Assembly (NCBI GenBank): GCA_964034945.1
Contig: OZ035962.1
Location: 26,285,530-26,349,529 of the forward strand
DNA from: Chrysopilus asiliformis
Taxonomy: Eukaryota; Arthropoda; Insecta; Diptera; Rhagionidae
DNA: 64,000 bases
Reading direction: 5' to 3'
Below, piece after piece: positions 1 to 13,690 of this stretch. Each line of letters begins with the position of its first letter. The stretch's first letter is position 1. Both the position numbers and the translations under genes were made by a program. The notes beneath the pieces are model-generated. The model saw only the letters and a program-made list of their open reading frames with translations. It was not told the DNA's origin and did no database searches.

Positions 1-639
1 GCTGGAAGTGTTTGATTGCCAAAGGAACCTTTTTTCCCTCAACTATATCACCTTTGGCCCCCAAACAACTTGTCCTATTGCCACCGACCCAAAAGAATAA
101 AACCAACAACAACAACAACACACACGTCGAACAATGGATGATGTGACGATACCAAGAAGCCTACGCTAAGTAAGCAGCAATTCGAAAACAAAAGAAAAGT
201 TGTAAGTTGAACCTAGTTGAATAGGCGAATCAAAACATATAAACTTGGGGAGTTGTTATAGTCCGAAAGGAAAAGTCCTTAACGACAGGACAAATTCGAT
301 ACTCTGCTACGGCGCGGCGACGGTTAGAAAGACTTCCTCTGGCACCGCTTCGACTTTGAGGGTTTGGAACGAACTCAAGGACAGAAAAGAGACACGGATC
401 ACAGCTGAGACATTGCTGTGAAGAACCTGGAAAACAAGCAGAGGTGGACTAGTTTGTTGGAAAATCGAAAATTCCGGTAGGCTTTCATCAATTTTTTTTT
501 TAAATAAAATAACATCATTTGTAAAGAACCTGGAAACCAAGCGGAACTTTTAACCAGAGATGCAAAACAAAAATATTTTTAATGTGGCCAGAGATGCAAA
601 ACAAAAATATTTTAAATATTTTTAAGTATTTTTAAGTTC

Positions 640-840
640 AAGGGTGAATTGAATTTCTGGTTTTGATTTTTGTTTGGGTTCCTAAAACTTCAAAATTTGG
701 TTCTGGGTTTGATTTTGATTTCCAAACTTTCAAAAACTAAAATTTCAAAAATTTCTAAAATTTCAAAAATTTAGTCTTGGTCCTGGTTTTGGTTCACTGA
801 AATTTTAATGGTTTACTGTTTTCGATTCCTACACAAGATT
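640..840. repeat. GGTTTTGGTTC-type repeat, first copy
   Basis: Low-complexity run of GGTTTTGATTT, GGTTCTGGTTT and TTCAAAAATTT words. The complement of the same text, with the phrase GAATTGAATTTCT near its end, is in the element at 25.62-25.80 kb. Confidence 0.5.
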
Positions 841-1038
841 AGTAGATTTTAGTGGGCCGGAAAAATCGGCAGTGTCGTCATTTGCAATTAAATTCCTTTA
901 AAAGTTAAGTAGTTAGCAGGAGAGGAGTTTTCCGTTAAAGGCAGTGAGGGTAGGTGAAAATACGTCACGTTAATTAAAGCGTTTTTAGACACTTCCACCC
1001 ACCTTCCCTTCACTTATGAGATTTTTTGCATGGAATTT

Positions 1039-1168
1039 ACAGGTCGATTATCTTAGACGCGTCACTTTTCATGACTCGAAATTGCCTGTTGTTGTTGGTA
1101 CAAAACAACAAATACAATAGGCAAAAATCGAGTCACGAAAAGTGAGGCGTCTAAGATAATCGACCTGT
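1039..1168. mobile_element. Foldback MITE
   Basis: Arms of about 60 bases: ACAGGTCGATTATCTTAGAC at left and its complement at right, with a few mismatches. The central TTGTTGTTGGTACAAAACAA resembles the centre of the element at 53.33 kb. Confidence 0.72.
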
Positions 1169-3576
1169 TAGTGTCGCCATCACACTACCGCGAACCACCA
1201 CCACTCTCTCTGAAAGTGTGACATATGTTATAGACAGGCCCTAAACGAGTTTTTCTGGGAAATTTAATCGTAAAATCCGGCAAAAATATTACTCTTATTT
1301 CGCCCAGTCCCATGTCCGGCCCTGCAATTAAGAACTTCATTGCGAGACGAACGATAAACCCGTCAGTCTTCTATGAATTAATTAAGGAACCTACTTACAA
1401 ACATCCCCCAAACCTTCTAAATGTATTACGGGGAAAACCAAAGTAACAGCCTATCTGAGAAGGACAAAATGAAATCTATATGCCCTTTTATACTGACTAA
1501 CCCTTCAATAGAACGAAACCTACATCAAGAATTTCCCAAACTTGCTTCGGTTCCCTAATTCCATATCTTTTAGGAAATACGTCTCCTATTTTTTTTTTAA
1601 TATTAACCCTTATTGCTAGCATTTCTGTCACTCTAAATGGGGATTCCAAAGTAGTGTGACTTTCTGAGTGGTAACCCCCCACCCCAACATTAACCGAACC
1701 CTCACATTGGATGGCATTAATAGTTAATACAATTCCTTGTGATCGACAGATAAGAACGATAATTACTTAACTTACACACTGAGGAGTACATTTACTAGCA
1801 ATTACTTGCTTTTAGGGTCAATTCTAACTCCTACCCAGAACCATCGACGAAATTTTTTCCCTTGTAACGCCGCCCGCCGACCAGCTGGGCCGCTGATTTT
1901 ACAAAAGGGATGATTACATTGGGTATGACGAAAGGATGAAAGGATGAGCGGATGTTTTAGATCTCACAGTATTCCGACCATAGCGTTGAAAGGGTTAATG
2001 ATGTTTTGTGGAAATTAAAAAAAGCACCCTGGTATTGTTTGTTTATAATTGTGGTCAGATAGCAGAGCCGTTATGCTCCCCAATTTTCACTGTCCGACAA
2101 CAATAACAACAACGGTGACGACCACGTAAACCGACATTAACAAAAGAGAACGGAATTAAAAAAAAAAAACACGTTACCATTGGAGTTAAATTTGTTATTC
2201 ATTAATTACTTTATATTTAACCATTTCATATTTCGTTAATAACAGAGAATGGGCTGTTTATTATATCCTTAAGCAGAAGCTAGTATAAAGTTTCAACCAT
2301 GGAGCCTTGCTCATCGTCGTCTCTGTGTCTGGATTAAATAAGGGTGAAAATATGAAAAAAAGAGTTTTATAATAGCCATTGGCCGATTACCTCTGTAAAT
2401 TGAGCGAATAAAAAATTTATTTTGCAATTTTAAAAATATAATTGATGAATGAATAAACAATGAAATGATGCAACACTTGATGGTTTCACGGATTTTTTCC
2501 TTCGCATCTTCTGTTTTTAAATAACCAGGTTTTGAAAGTAAATTTAAATTGCTTTGGTGGGGTTTTCAACAGTAATGTAACTGAGAATCAGTTTGAAATG
2601 TAAAAAATTATGGTGTTTGTGAAATGTAATAACTTATTGGACCTTTTAAAACACCGTTGAACCTCGATAACTCGAACTTGAAGAAAACAAATAAAAAAAA
2701 TCGAGTTAACTTTTTTATGTGGTTGCAAATTTTGAAAGACCGATCAGATAGAAGAAAGTTCGTCTGAATTTTTGATTGTGATTATCTTAGTTCTTTGGTA
2801 TACAACAAAAATTGCGCCGCAGGTAAATTTCGTTGAAAAATGCAGTTTAGGTAAAGATTACTTTAAAAAAAAGCGGCGCGGACAAAATTTTGATTTAAAA
2901 AATGCATTTTAGGCAGACATTACCTAAAAAAACTAAAAAAGTTTAATTCCAATGTCAAACATACTTTTGGATTAACCTGGTAGCTGCCAGAGAAGCTTAT
3001 TTTCATGTTTTCTTTTTTATAAGGTCCGAAATTGATGCAGCGAACCTCTAAATGTCTAAGAATGGCACTTAAAGCGAGCCTAAGAAAAATGTCGCTCTAA
3101 TTAAGAGTCTTTATGCTAGAACCCAGCCTCAATGTCTAGTCAAATAGCTTGTAAGATGATGGAAGAAAATGTTGATCACATTCTAAAGTCACAGGTTTGA
3201 ATTTGTTGTATTCTTCTAAAATTTACATCCGGCTAGTAGCAATTTTGTCGCTCCTATAGGGTGGAACCCGGGGTGGAAAACAACTGCGCGGAAAATCTTT
3301 TCCTGCTCTGTGGTCTTGTCTGTCTATTTATAATTCGGGTAGTTAAATTAAACAATAGATTTATTCATATGAATTAAATCGTTCCAGAATAGCACTGTAA
3401 TTGAAAAAACTCTAACGAAAATATAAAAATTCCAGAAATTATTGTGAAATTGCAATCAAACTTAACCAAACCCATGGAAAAATTATTCATTTATGACATT
3501 AAAATTGTTTAGTAAAGAAAATTTCACAAGTGAAACATAAACCACGTTCATGCAGTTGTTGCTCATATGTGGTTAA

Positions 3577-4272
3577 TTATAGAGGGGGGGTCAGGTGTTT
3601 CAACCTTTCAATAGAAAAATCAGAACAATTCCAACGAATATGCGGAAATCTCTCCCGGCCTTGTTTAGGATTGCAGCCGGGTTGGGGTCTCGCGGAAGGG
3701 AAATACAATGAAAATATATGGGGGGGAAATACCTTTGAATGTGCACTTAGAATTCCGTCCCAGGTATTTCCTCTAATGTGAAACTTGCAATTATTATTGC
3801 AGTCATTTGACATCATTTCCAGCTTATTTGTTGTTACCGGTACTGCCATTCCAGCAACTTCTTCCGTGCCAGATGAAATTGCAATCGGTCTCGACGTCGT
3901 CTTAATTGTTCTCGCCATGCAAGGACTCTGCCGGCACCTCTCCCCTAGCACTCGGCTCTTGATGGTTGAACCCAATTCCGCACGTTCAACATCCCTGACT
4001 GGTTTAGAGGAGGTCCTTGGAGATTGAGGGGCAATCCTCCGGGTGTTTGTCCGAACGGTCTGACCATTTCGTCTAGCAGTCAATGAAACCTTTTGCACAT
4101 GGCCTCCTACCTTGTATGATCTTCCCCCTCTTGTATTCCGGTCCCCACGTCCTGGTTTACTTGCTATAGACGTATTCATCAAGCCATCAGCAGCGAGCGT
4201 TGTCGCCTCCGTAGTGGCATTTGGACAAAGGAAAAATTTATTTCCGCTTTGCCTAATTTCGCCTTGTTTCAC
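3577..4272 (-). CDS. Unrecognised ORF or exon, minus strand
   Basis: A 231-codon open frame in a GC-richer island. The listed first codon is GTG, so there is no good ATG start; a possible minus-strand acceptor (gaaattag) lies near 4257 and a donor-like AAAG|GTATTT near 3736. Within these limits the text reads NKFFLCPNATTEATTLAADG, then a basic stretch RTNTRRIAPQSPRTSSKP and GTEEVAGMAVPVTTNKLEMM. It is Ser/Thr/Arg-rich with no domain I know. Plus-strand frames over the same DNA are also open, so low stop density in GC-rich sequence is the main alternative. Confidence 0.28.
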   Translation of the reverse strand: MKQGEIRQSGNKFFLCPNATTEATTLAADGLMNTSIASKPGRGDRNTRGGRSYKVGGHVQKVSLTARRNGQTVRTNTRRIAPQSPRTSSKPVRDVERAELGSTIKSRVLGERCRQSPCMARTIKTTSRPIAISSGTEEVAGMAVPVTTNKLEMMSNDCNNNCKFHIRGNTWDGILSAHSKVFPPHIFSLYFPSARPQPGCNPKQGRERFPHIRWNCSDFSIERLKHLTPPL

Positions 4273-4655
4273 CTTCCGTTACCTGGCGTGGGAGACTTTT
4301 CACACGTATTCGTATGTATGAATGTCGGTATAGCTGTAGAACCTGTAAAATATGCAAATTTCTTCTATAATTCCCTCAGTTTATATTTAATTTCAAAGAA
4401 ACTCATAAAATTACTGCCAATTGCCATTTACTAAAGGTACACATTGCGACAAAGGTGGTACACAACTCTAAATGGGGTGGGTTGTTGGGCGAGGGGACGA
4501 TTTCTGCTCTCCCTTCATTTCGTATGTATGTGCAATTAACAGTCTTCCCACTAGGAGCTCATTATTTCAACACAAAACTCCAATTACCTGCGACTGATAT
4601 TATGACACAAAAATTCCTACCTTGAGTTTCCGTAGATGTCGGCAGGGGATCCAAA

Positions 4656-4733
4656 ATGACTGAAAAGAAAAGTAATCAAGCGACCAAAAACGCCACCGAC
4701 ACCGACACCGACTCAACGGGGGCAAATAAACAC
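4656..4733 (+). CDS. Candidate small coding exon (MTEKKSNQ...)
   Basis: The start context ccaaaATGAC is a good fly translation start. Twenty-six codons follow, MTEKKSNQATKNATDTDTDS then TGANKH, to a donor-like CAC|GTATGT in phase 0. The Asp/Thr repeat reflects an ACCGAC repeat in the DNA. If not spliced, the frame ends at codon 48. It could be a first exon of a Glut1 isoform or a separate gene, or be chance. Confidence 0.25.
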
Positions 4734-7700
4734 GTATGTTTATTGAAGAGGGGAGCAAGAATCTTTTTGTTAAATTTTCTTTTGCTTGTCTTGATTTGAT
4801 TTTCGCGAAAATTTTATCGATTTCCGCTTTGATATCGGCTGCGGTGCGAAAGAATGAAAAATGACTGACGTTTAATTATAACAAGGCAGGCGGCATAAAT
4901 GAATTTTTCAACTAACCGAAAGTCGTAAGTGAAAAAAAAATACGCGATCAGTTTGTAAAATTTTCCCTAGCTTTTTTCTAATCAACCGGAAAATGTCTAA
5001 ATACTAAGAAACGATAGCAAACCCTAAGGAATGTCGTTGTAGCTGAAGGTGAGTTTCCATAAACTTGTAGAACTTTGATCAGGAGCGGCTTTAAAACAGA
5101 ACTACTCTTTAATGAATGTCTGGATGATACTAGAGTATTTGAAAAAAAAAATTGTGGACCTCATAAATCCTGTTTTTCCCGAGAATATAAAAAAAGAACT
5201 TTCCTTTTTAAATTTTGAAATTCCAGCAGCGGATTCCTAATCTGCAACCTCTAAAATCCCCTCATGATAATTTTCCCAAAAAAATGTTAAAAATGTAGCC
5301 TCAAAGCAGTAGTCATGAGAAAACCGTGAAAAATACGATTACGATTGCCGGGCAATCGTCAAATAATTAATTTTTATTATATCTGTCCCTCTATATTCTA
5401 GTGTAAAAATACTTATGTAAAATCCCATTATACATGATTTTGTTTTTATAACTTTTTCGATACGATGTACCGTTTTCGAGAAAATCACAAAAAACCATTT
5501 CCAAGAAAATTGTTTGTAAGCGGGAAGGAAGAAGGAGTGGTTCGATTTTGTCCGTTCACGAATTCAACCTCCCCTTTTACGAAATAAAATGGATGTGCCT
5601 AATTTCAAGTATCTAGCTCAATTTATTGGAAATTCTTTGTAGGAATTTAAAAAATTTCGCGCTCGTTTTTAAATTACCGATTAATTTCTCTGGTACACAG
5701 GCTCGCTACTCATTCAGTTTTCGTTTTTTAATTATTAATAGCTGTGGAAATTAATTTCATGTAGTGACGTTTATCACTTCCAGTCGTTCAGAGCAAATAA
5801 ATAGTAGTGCGTAGTAAAATATGCGACTTTTTAAATTTTCGTGCAAACTTACACAGTACTTCATAACTAAGAATACACAGAACTTCATAACTAAGAATAT
5901 ATGAAAATCCTTGTTTTTTTCATATAAATAGAAAGATTTCTGATCCATATGGGGTCACACCTTTAAGACTAGAAATTCTAAACACTAAATGCTTGATTTG
6001 GCCTTATTTCTGCAACAATAGTGTCGTCTACCACCTCATTTACTAGATTTGTTTCTATAATTTTTAAACAGATTTTTTTTTTTGGTTTAATTTGTTTCCA
6101 CCTTTCACAATATTTTCGTTTAGCATGTGCCTAAATTGTGCCTATTTTAGGTATTGCGCTTACCTAAATTTGAAATTTCATATACAGGAGTGAAATTGAT
6201 AAGAGGAACGGGTGGTCCCCAACGGAGTTGGTTAGGTGGTGGTAAAAGCGCGGAAAAACAGAGAGGGATGTTTGAAACAAGTTTTGTGTTCCGGTACTGA
6301 ATTTGGTTTTAATTAAAATTTAATAGGGCGCGCGAAATGAAGTGATAAATCGATATCGATGGCGTCAAAAAAATCTCTGAAAAAATATTATTCAAATTTT
6401 TCTAAACGTGAAAATATTAAATTGAGTGAGTCAGGTGAAATCGAGGGGGGTAAGCAACTGGGCAGAAATTTGAAACATGAAATTTGTTTTGGGGGAGGCA
6501 TATTTTTTTAATTTATGCTTTTGCATCATCAGATTCTGTTGACGCCTTTGACATTCATGCCAATGAAAATACAGTTAACGTAATTTCCACCCTATTAGAA
6601 TATTTCAATATTTTTTGGTGTGCCCCATAATACATTTACGATAGTTAGCGGTTAATGAAATTTTACCGAGAATTTGTTTTTTTGTAAACTTTTCCAACAA
6701 AATTGGTTTAGTTTTTGTATCAAAAATTGTTTCGGTTTATTAGGTTTTTGTAATACGAGTATCACACCAAACGCATATACCTTTTCCGTTCCGTCGGGGG
6801 TAAAAAAAAATCCACGTTTTCTCAACATTTGTTGTCTTTTAAAAAAAATGTTTGTGAAAATTTAGGCTTATTAGACAATAAAAAGTCTGTAATTCAATAT
6901 CTTGTAATATGTGTAATATACGATATTTTTGATATTTCGAATAATTGATATTTCGAAATAACGATATTTTTGATATTTCGAATAATTTTTACTTCTGCCC
7001 ACTTAAAAGTAAATCCTGCAAATATGTATTGCACGTGCAAAATTGGAATGTTGCATCGACCCACACAAACAAATAAAAGATTTCACTTTCACATCAGATA
7101 AAATGTTTACCTGTGCCCACACAATCAGATTCACAGATAAATCGCTAAAGATCTTTTTGTCACCAACAACTGTTGGATGTTTTCTTTTTTCTTCAGTTTG
7201 CAAATCGAATCTGGAAATTTAAAGTTTACTTTTTCCAGTGGATTTTATATTGTTAACGCTATAATACGATTTAAGTGTTTAAAATGTTTCGACAAACTTT
7301 TCGGAGGACTTTTTTTTTGGTTTTTTTTTTCTTTTCTGTTGGTTTGTGATTTGGACCAAGTTGGCTAAAAATTCTCTACACCGTTTGCAGAAAAAGACAG
7401 ACAGTAGAGGGTGGGATGAAAGAGGGGATCAAAAGTTTCATGATTGTGTAGTTTAGGTAAAAAGCTTAAACTTTTCCTGAATATATTGTTCCAATTGACG
7501 TTAAAAGTCCATCGATTGAAAGTTTAACAATGTAGGCGTATTTTTCAACGGGATATTGATTAAAAAAAGGTGTATTAAAAATTTTCATTGCATTCTAAGG
7601 GGTTTTCACCAGCCAAACTTTATTTAAACCACTTTACCACTTAATGAACTCAACTTTGTTTACAGGTGCCAATTTAAACCAAAACAATTTGAGTATGAAA

Positions 7701-8818
7701 ATAGAAAAAAAAATGTCCTATAATATAATATGGGCAATAATTGTATGTTTTCATGTTTGGAAATAAACTTTTTCTCAAAAACAGCTTAATAGATTTTGAT
7801 GAAATTTGAGTACTTATAGTTTCGGGGCCAAAAATGCGATTGCGCTAGGCCCCATCTTCGGTAAAGTTCATTATGGTCCTGTAAGGGTAACGGGAACATC
7901 CTTTTTCCAATTTTTACACAGGATTAAGGGGTTTTCAATCTGAGACCTCAATCTGATCACTAATCTGATGTTGGAATTTCAAAAGTCAAAAGGGAATATC
8001 CTGTAAGGGTAACGCACATATCCTGTTTTCAATGTTTTCGGGTAAATTAACATCAAAGGATTTTTGTAAGTCGCTAATCCTGAATCCGATTATGGAATTT
8101 CCAAATTCGATTGGAAAGGAGACTAATTTCGTTAAAAAAAATGACAACCTCTTTGACTTTTATTAAAGTCAAAAATTTCACTGTTCTTCATTAAGTAAAT
8201 ATATATTTTTTTTCAACAAATTTTCCCTAATTTTATTTCCAAATATCCATAAAATATTTTTGACAACTTCTTAAAATAAATGGAAATTCATTTAATTTGT
8301 GAATTACAGTTTTTTCCCCACAATCCTTTTATTACAAAGATTAATAATATGGGCAACATATGTTTTCCGTAGTCATCTTTCCTGTTTTTAGTTAAAAATT
8401 AATCCTTACTAATTGTTAAACATATTCGTGGGTGTTTTGGTATGAACTTTAGCATGAGCTTTTGGTTAACGAACTTTTATGTCAACACCCGATAGTTGTT
8501 TGGAAAATAAAAGTTTTGCCATCCAAAAACTCCCTTAAGCGGAGTGTGTTTTGAAAGTTTATTTTGTTGACAAAGGTCTATGACGTTATGAGGATGTTGC
8601 CCTGCCTATATGGTTAGTAAAATTTATTAACTTAATTTGTTTATTTTCGTAGTGGTTATATAGTGCAAACTTTTACATTTTCCGTTGGTTTTTCTCCGAT
8701 TTATGTTGTGAAATTTTTTATTTGAATTATTGGGAATTATTTCGTTTTAAAAACGGCTTTTCAAAAATGGCCCAAAAAATTTCCATAGTTTTCTCATCCA
8801 TAGAAATAAAATAATGCC
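4734..8818. other. AT-rich non-coding
   Basis: Apart from a short GATATTTTTGATATTTCGAA tandem repeat at 6925-6985, a 23-bp duplication near 5860-5900 and the 7.9 kb units listed separately, I see nothing. Confidence 0.5.
7870..8110. repeat. Two diverged ~125-bp tandem units
   Basis: TCCTGTAAGGGTAACG occurs at about 7877 and 7999, each followed by a CATCCTTTTTC or CATATCCTGTTTTC phrase and a TGGAATTTC phrase. Confidence 0.5.
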
Positions 8819-9028
8819 TACACAGAAAAAAATAATTTTGTATTATTTACAAAATGGGTTTAACAAAAAAAAATTCGTAAATATTACTGAAGTTTTGTAT
8901 ATACTTCGTAATATTAACAAATATTTTTTCGTATAGTTACTAAAATTTGTTAATATTACGAAGTATATACAAAACTTCAGTAATATTTACGAATTTTTTT
9001 TGTTAAACCAATTATTTTTTTCTGTGTA
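8819..9028. mobile_element. Palindromic MITE with TACACAGAAAAAA ends
   Basis: Left arm from 8819 and right arm ending 9028 are inverted repeats over roughly 100 bases, including ACTTCGTAATATT and the inner core TTTGTTAATATTACGAAG. A spacer of about 15 bases separates the arms at about 8930. Confidence 0.75.
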
Positions 9029-9093
9029 CCTGATTGTTTAAAAATTTTAAAAAATTCTATAAATATGCGCAGCAAGAGCTCTCAAAAGAGAAA

Positions 9094-9406
9094 AAATAAT
9101 ATAGGTATTGATAAATTTGTGTAAATTACGATCTTTCCACAACAACTGAGCGAACCATACAGAGAAAAAAGTGATTGGTAAATTCACCTACAATTTTTGT
9201 TGATTTTTAGCTAACTACAATTAATAGTTGAAAGTAGTCAAGTTATCTAACCAGACCAAATTGTTGTCTACTTTTTTGTGGTTGGCTGAAAATCAATGAA
9301 AATTGTAGGTGAATTTACTAAAACCTTTTTTCTGTGTAGGGTTCGTTAAGTTGTTGTGAAAGATCCTAATTTAGACAAATTTATCAATACCTAACCTATA
9401 TTATTT
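9094..9406. mobile_element. Foldback pair nested around a TACACAGAAAAAA MITE
   Basis: The inner element (about 9158-9340) has ends CTACAGAGAAAAAAG-like and CTTTTTTCTGTGTAG with arms of about 65 bases. The DNA outside it is also an inverted repeat: TATAGGTATTGATAAATTTG at left matches the complement of CAAATTTATCAATACCTA at right, and so does the TCTTTCCACAACAACT block. The whole forms one hairpin of about 310 bases. Confidence 0.7.
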
Positions 9407-9539
9407 CTTAGGGATAAATCGATTTCAGCGATATTCTATGAGGCACTGCCTGGACTAGTTGACTCGAATTGTCATTTAAAATGTCCGTCAAAAGAAGCTG
9501 CAGTGAAAATTTGAGTGAAGAAGAAGCGAGGAATTTTCG

Positions 9540-10180
9540 ACTAATTTTTACTTTCCTATTCCATAGAAGGAAGGTATTATATTCATATCCGATACCAAGT
9601 CGAGAACGGGGGCAGAAAGAAACTTTCTGATCAGTACGAAATCCGTTTCAGACAAAATTATGAGGATGTCCGAGCATCTGTCTGTCGGTTGAGCTAGCGG
9701 GTTGAAATTTTTTGTGGAAAAGTAACGGTAACTCTATAAAAATTGTAGTTTTCTATCAACTTATGGAAAAGTAACGGTAACTCTAACGGATACCTCCTAA
9801 ACAATTTTTTGAAAAAAAAAATCGTTTTTTGAAATTTTCTCGAAACTTATGCGCTTTTGGGAGATAATGAATATAACAAAATTTAAAGGATATTAAATTT
9901 TCTCCATTTTCTGCTTCAGCGACCTTTTGCATTTCTAACGGTTCTCAATATAATTGAAAAAAAAAATCTGTTTTTTGAAAATCTCTCGAAAACTATGCAC
10001 ATTTATGAAAAAATGCATATAACCGGATTCAAAGGAAATAAAATTTCCTGGATTTTTTCCCTTAACGGTTTTTACATATCATTAACGGTTCATTTTTTAC
10101 ATCTTTTTTCCGAAACTAAATATTGCAGTGGAAAGTTTTGTGTCGATCACAACTGATATTTTTTTTTAGTTAAGGTTCTT
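9540..10180. repeat. Dispersed repeat family R640, copy 1
   Basis: Shares with 27.56-28.18 kb the order TTTTTACTTTCCT, AAACTTTCT..ACGAAATC, AAAATTATGAG, CTGTCTGTC, TGTAGTTTTCTATCAA, TTTTTTGAAAAAAAA, TTCTAACGGTT and TTGCAG.GGAAAGT. Within it a block of about 180 bases starting at TTTTTTGAAAAAAAA is repeated in tandem. Confidence 0.6.
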
Positions 10181-13100
10181 AGTTGATAGCAGTTGGCAAT
10201 CTTTTATATTTTTCGTTTACTTTATCTGTTTATTCGTTTCAATTTATTCTTTGATAATCTCGTTCAAGAGCTGAATATTTTATTATAAACAAAAACATGA
10301 ACCGTGAAGGTTTAGAGAGAAAATCGCCGATCACGGAGAGTAAAACTCGTTTTATTGATCATATAATAACGGTGGGGCTTAAATGTGTGATGAATATGAA
10401 AATAGTAGTAACTAATTTTCTGCTTACTAATCTTAAGTAGACAGCAGATAGATGCAAGTTTTGGAATTTCCCATAATCACACTTCAGTCGGCGAGACGCT
10501 GCTATTGTATTAGGAAGTTGACATTTTCAAATAAGCCGATAGTCATTTCTCTATCTTAAATTGTTTTTTTTTCAATAATTATCTTGAAAACGTGAGCTCG
10601 GAGTGCTATATTTAACTGAAGTTGGAAAAAACGTAATAATTTTCGTTCAATTCAATCCGCCGAACATTACGTGGTGCGGCGGGACGATATCAACTTGCGG
10701 TCTTGCAGTAGTTTGAATCAAAAGTGATCGATACTTCCAGGTCAATACACCTCTTGCTTAAATTGACCACAAATTTTTTACCTAATTGGAAAAAATCGTT
10801 TTTATACTTAAATTCTTACAAAAATTCATAGAATTCGTCGCATTGTGAAAGTGTAGTTTTTTTTTATATTCAAACAAAGTGCTGCAAAACCACTTGAAAG
10901 GTGAGGTAAACGAGTTTTTTTAAGTGAAACGTTCAACGACATTTTCCATACACTGACGCGGTTGTAAACATTCACCTGTTGCGACTAGATTACAGGTAAT
11001 TGCATTACAAACGACTGATTTTTGTGAAATGTTACAATTTGAAAGGCGTTGGAAATTCGAAAACATTGTGTGATTTAATTTTGGAACTTTTTTTTATCAG
11101 TGCGGATTAACTAGAGTTCAATTGTTATCTTTATTGATGTTGAATTAGTATTTACGATATAGGATTTTGACATGTAAAACGACTGTCAACGGTGCTATAT
11201 TTACAAACTCACTTTGCTTGTAATAGTGTCAGTTTAAATAAAGTAAAATCACTATCGGAATATGTAAGTCTGGATTTTGTATATCTATGTTGAATGAAAC
11301 ATACCTGGAATTTTTGACACCTGTACACAGAAATGTTTAATATTGTTGTGATGTTGCTAAAAACAAAGCCCAACCAATCGATGTTCACAATCCACACAAT
11401 TATTATTATGCAAGCAACCAGTTTTCGCAAAATAATAGCTACATTCCGCATAAGATAGGTGAAACATCGTATTCTAGATAATTATTTATTTACCTTGCTT
11501 GATTGAGGTTCAAGTATTCATTTGAATACTTAAGCATCATGCCATGAGCCGATCCATGTGACTTACAGTGATTTTTTTTATTAAAAAACTAAAAAAAAAA
11601 TCATTTATTATGACGTATAAATTGACTGGGTTTTACCCATGATATTTTATCACTACTAGTTCATGAAATTTAATAAATTGTTTCAGTGTAAATTTTATTT
11701 GCCATTTAACTTTTATGGATTACCGGACGAAAAAGTCGGAAAAGCACGTAAAAATTGTGATCAAATAATAATCAATTTTAATCACTTCCAGACATGGGCG
11801 TCGGCAACCGGTAGGTGGAGGGGCAAGGGGCAGCACACGCCCTCCTGGAAAAAAAACAATAGAAACAAACTGTTAGATCAATTGAATAGTGTATTTGACC
11901 TTGGAATTTAAAAATTTAAATAGTTCTTTTAATAATTACTGTATATATCCATTTCAGCAATAAAAAATTTGCCTGCGGCGCAAATTTTATTACGTATCGA
12001 AGTACGAAGATATCCTTTCTATCTAAATAAATTTTTTTTTATGGATCTTTAAAATTTCCCAAGTACAAGAAAATGCTTTTTTTTCAAGTTTTTTACAAAC
12101 GGAAACGACGCTAAATACGAGTTTTGCCTCGGGTGGTTATTTGCCCTGGCACCGTTATGGTCCTATGTTTGTGACAATTATGTCGATTTCCCATTTTTGA
12201 TAATTATATTTTGTAGATTTTAAAAAAAACCAAACGTGTACTAATGTGCCCATGATCCCAAAGAGATTAGCTTTTTTAACGCCCTTTCAAATTGAATTGC
12301 CAAAGTTTTCGCTAAAATATTCACCATTGGAAATATTGTAGTCATTTTTAATTGATTTGACTTGGGAACTATTTCAATTGAATTTTCTCAACCGTATCGT
12401 TCAACAACATTTCTCTTGGCAAAATACAATGCACGAGAAGCTTCAATACGAACGCTACAAGCTTTTTTTTTTATCATGATGTGATTGTTTAAAAAAAATG
12501 AAAAATCGAAAAGAATTTTAAGATTTTACTTTACAGAAAATGTCAAATACTTGTAGTGTAAATACTAGTGACAATAATGTTGGCATTTGAAGTGTTATTA
12601 GTGATATCAATACAATGTATTCATATTTTAATAACTATCTAGTTGTGCAGTATTGACCTTGATAACTTTTCATAATTTGTATAATATTTTATACATAACG
12701 GTTATACTGAAGCCCCTCCCTTCCCCCCTCACCCGTCATTGCATGTATTCGCGACAGAGTGATGTTGGCTACGATAAATTAAAGACAAGTTCCCTGTTTT
12801 GCAATAGTAAATCTATTTTATTATGGGAAATCATGAATATTACTAAAATTTCAATTACAAAAAATAGATAAAATAGACTGTTTTTGTAATAAAAACTATG
12901 GTGAAATTGACTACGTCAAATTGAAGATTGGTGTATGGAATAATTACGTCAAATTGTATTTGTGGCATTACGAATTTTCTAAAAAATGACCTGTTTACCA
13001 TAAAATTCAAAAAAAGAATGGGGAATACGATTAAAATTAATAAAAAACAAATCTCGAAGCCAATTTTTCTTTATCAAAACAACACTTTATTATATTTACC

Positions 13101-13690
13101 ACTCCTTGTATATTCAAAAAAAAGGTACTTGAAATGTCTGCACAAAGAAAATCAATTTATAATCATTTCATCGTCATCATCATCATCAACTCCATTGCAG
13201 ATTGAGTACAAGATGATTTCGGGGAAAAAAGCTACTTAAAATTTCAGCGAACTCTTTAAAAATCTAAAGAACTAGTTCATTTTAGATTATCATCAAATTG
13301 AAATCAAATTGCCAGCCTTTGCTCCATATAGACAAGAAAAGTGCCTCATCTACATCTTTATCACGAGATAGATAAATGTGTAAATATTTCAGATCAGAGT
13401 ATACTTTTGTTTTGCCAACATATTTATGACTCATATATACTCGAAGATACCAATTAAATTGTGTTTGATTTTCATAATAGCAAAATTTTTGCTACTTCGG
13501 CTCATTTTTTTCTTCTTCTATAGACTTGAAGATAACCAAATACGGGGAGACGAAAAAAAACCCACATTCACACATACATATATTTCATCGACAGAAATAG
13601 GAAAAAAAAACACACATTAAAGTGTGGGAAAGAAAATCAAAATATAGGGAAATTATCATAAAAAACAAACGAAAAAATTCCGCAATACAA
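10181..13690. other. AT-rich non-coding, possible leader near 10.6-10.9 kb
   Basis: 10620-10910 is less AT-rich (CCGCCGAACATTACGTGGTG) and ends in AAAG|GTGAGG, which could be a non-coding first exon. The rest shows a TGCGGCGCAAA motif at 11972 and nothing else. Confidence 0.3.

Larger units (their letters stand above)
1..3576. other. Non-coding, repeat-bearing
   Basis: No supportable gene. Holds a duplicated GAACCTGGAAAMCAAGC phrase (about 425 and 525), the GGTTTTGGTTC repeat, the 1.04 kb foldback, a pogo/Tigger-like end (TTGAACCTCGATAACTCGAA, about 2656) and a TTGCGCCGCAGG motif at 2811. Confidence 0.6.
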
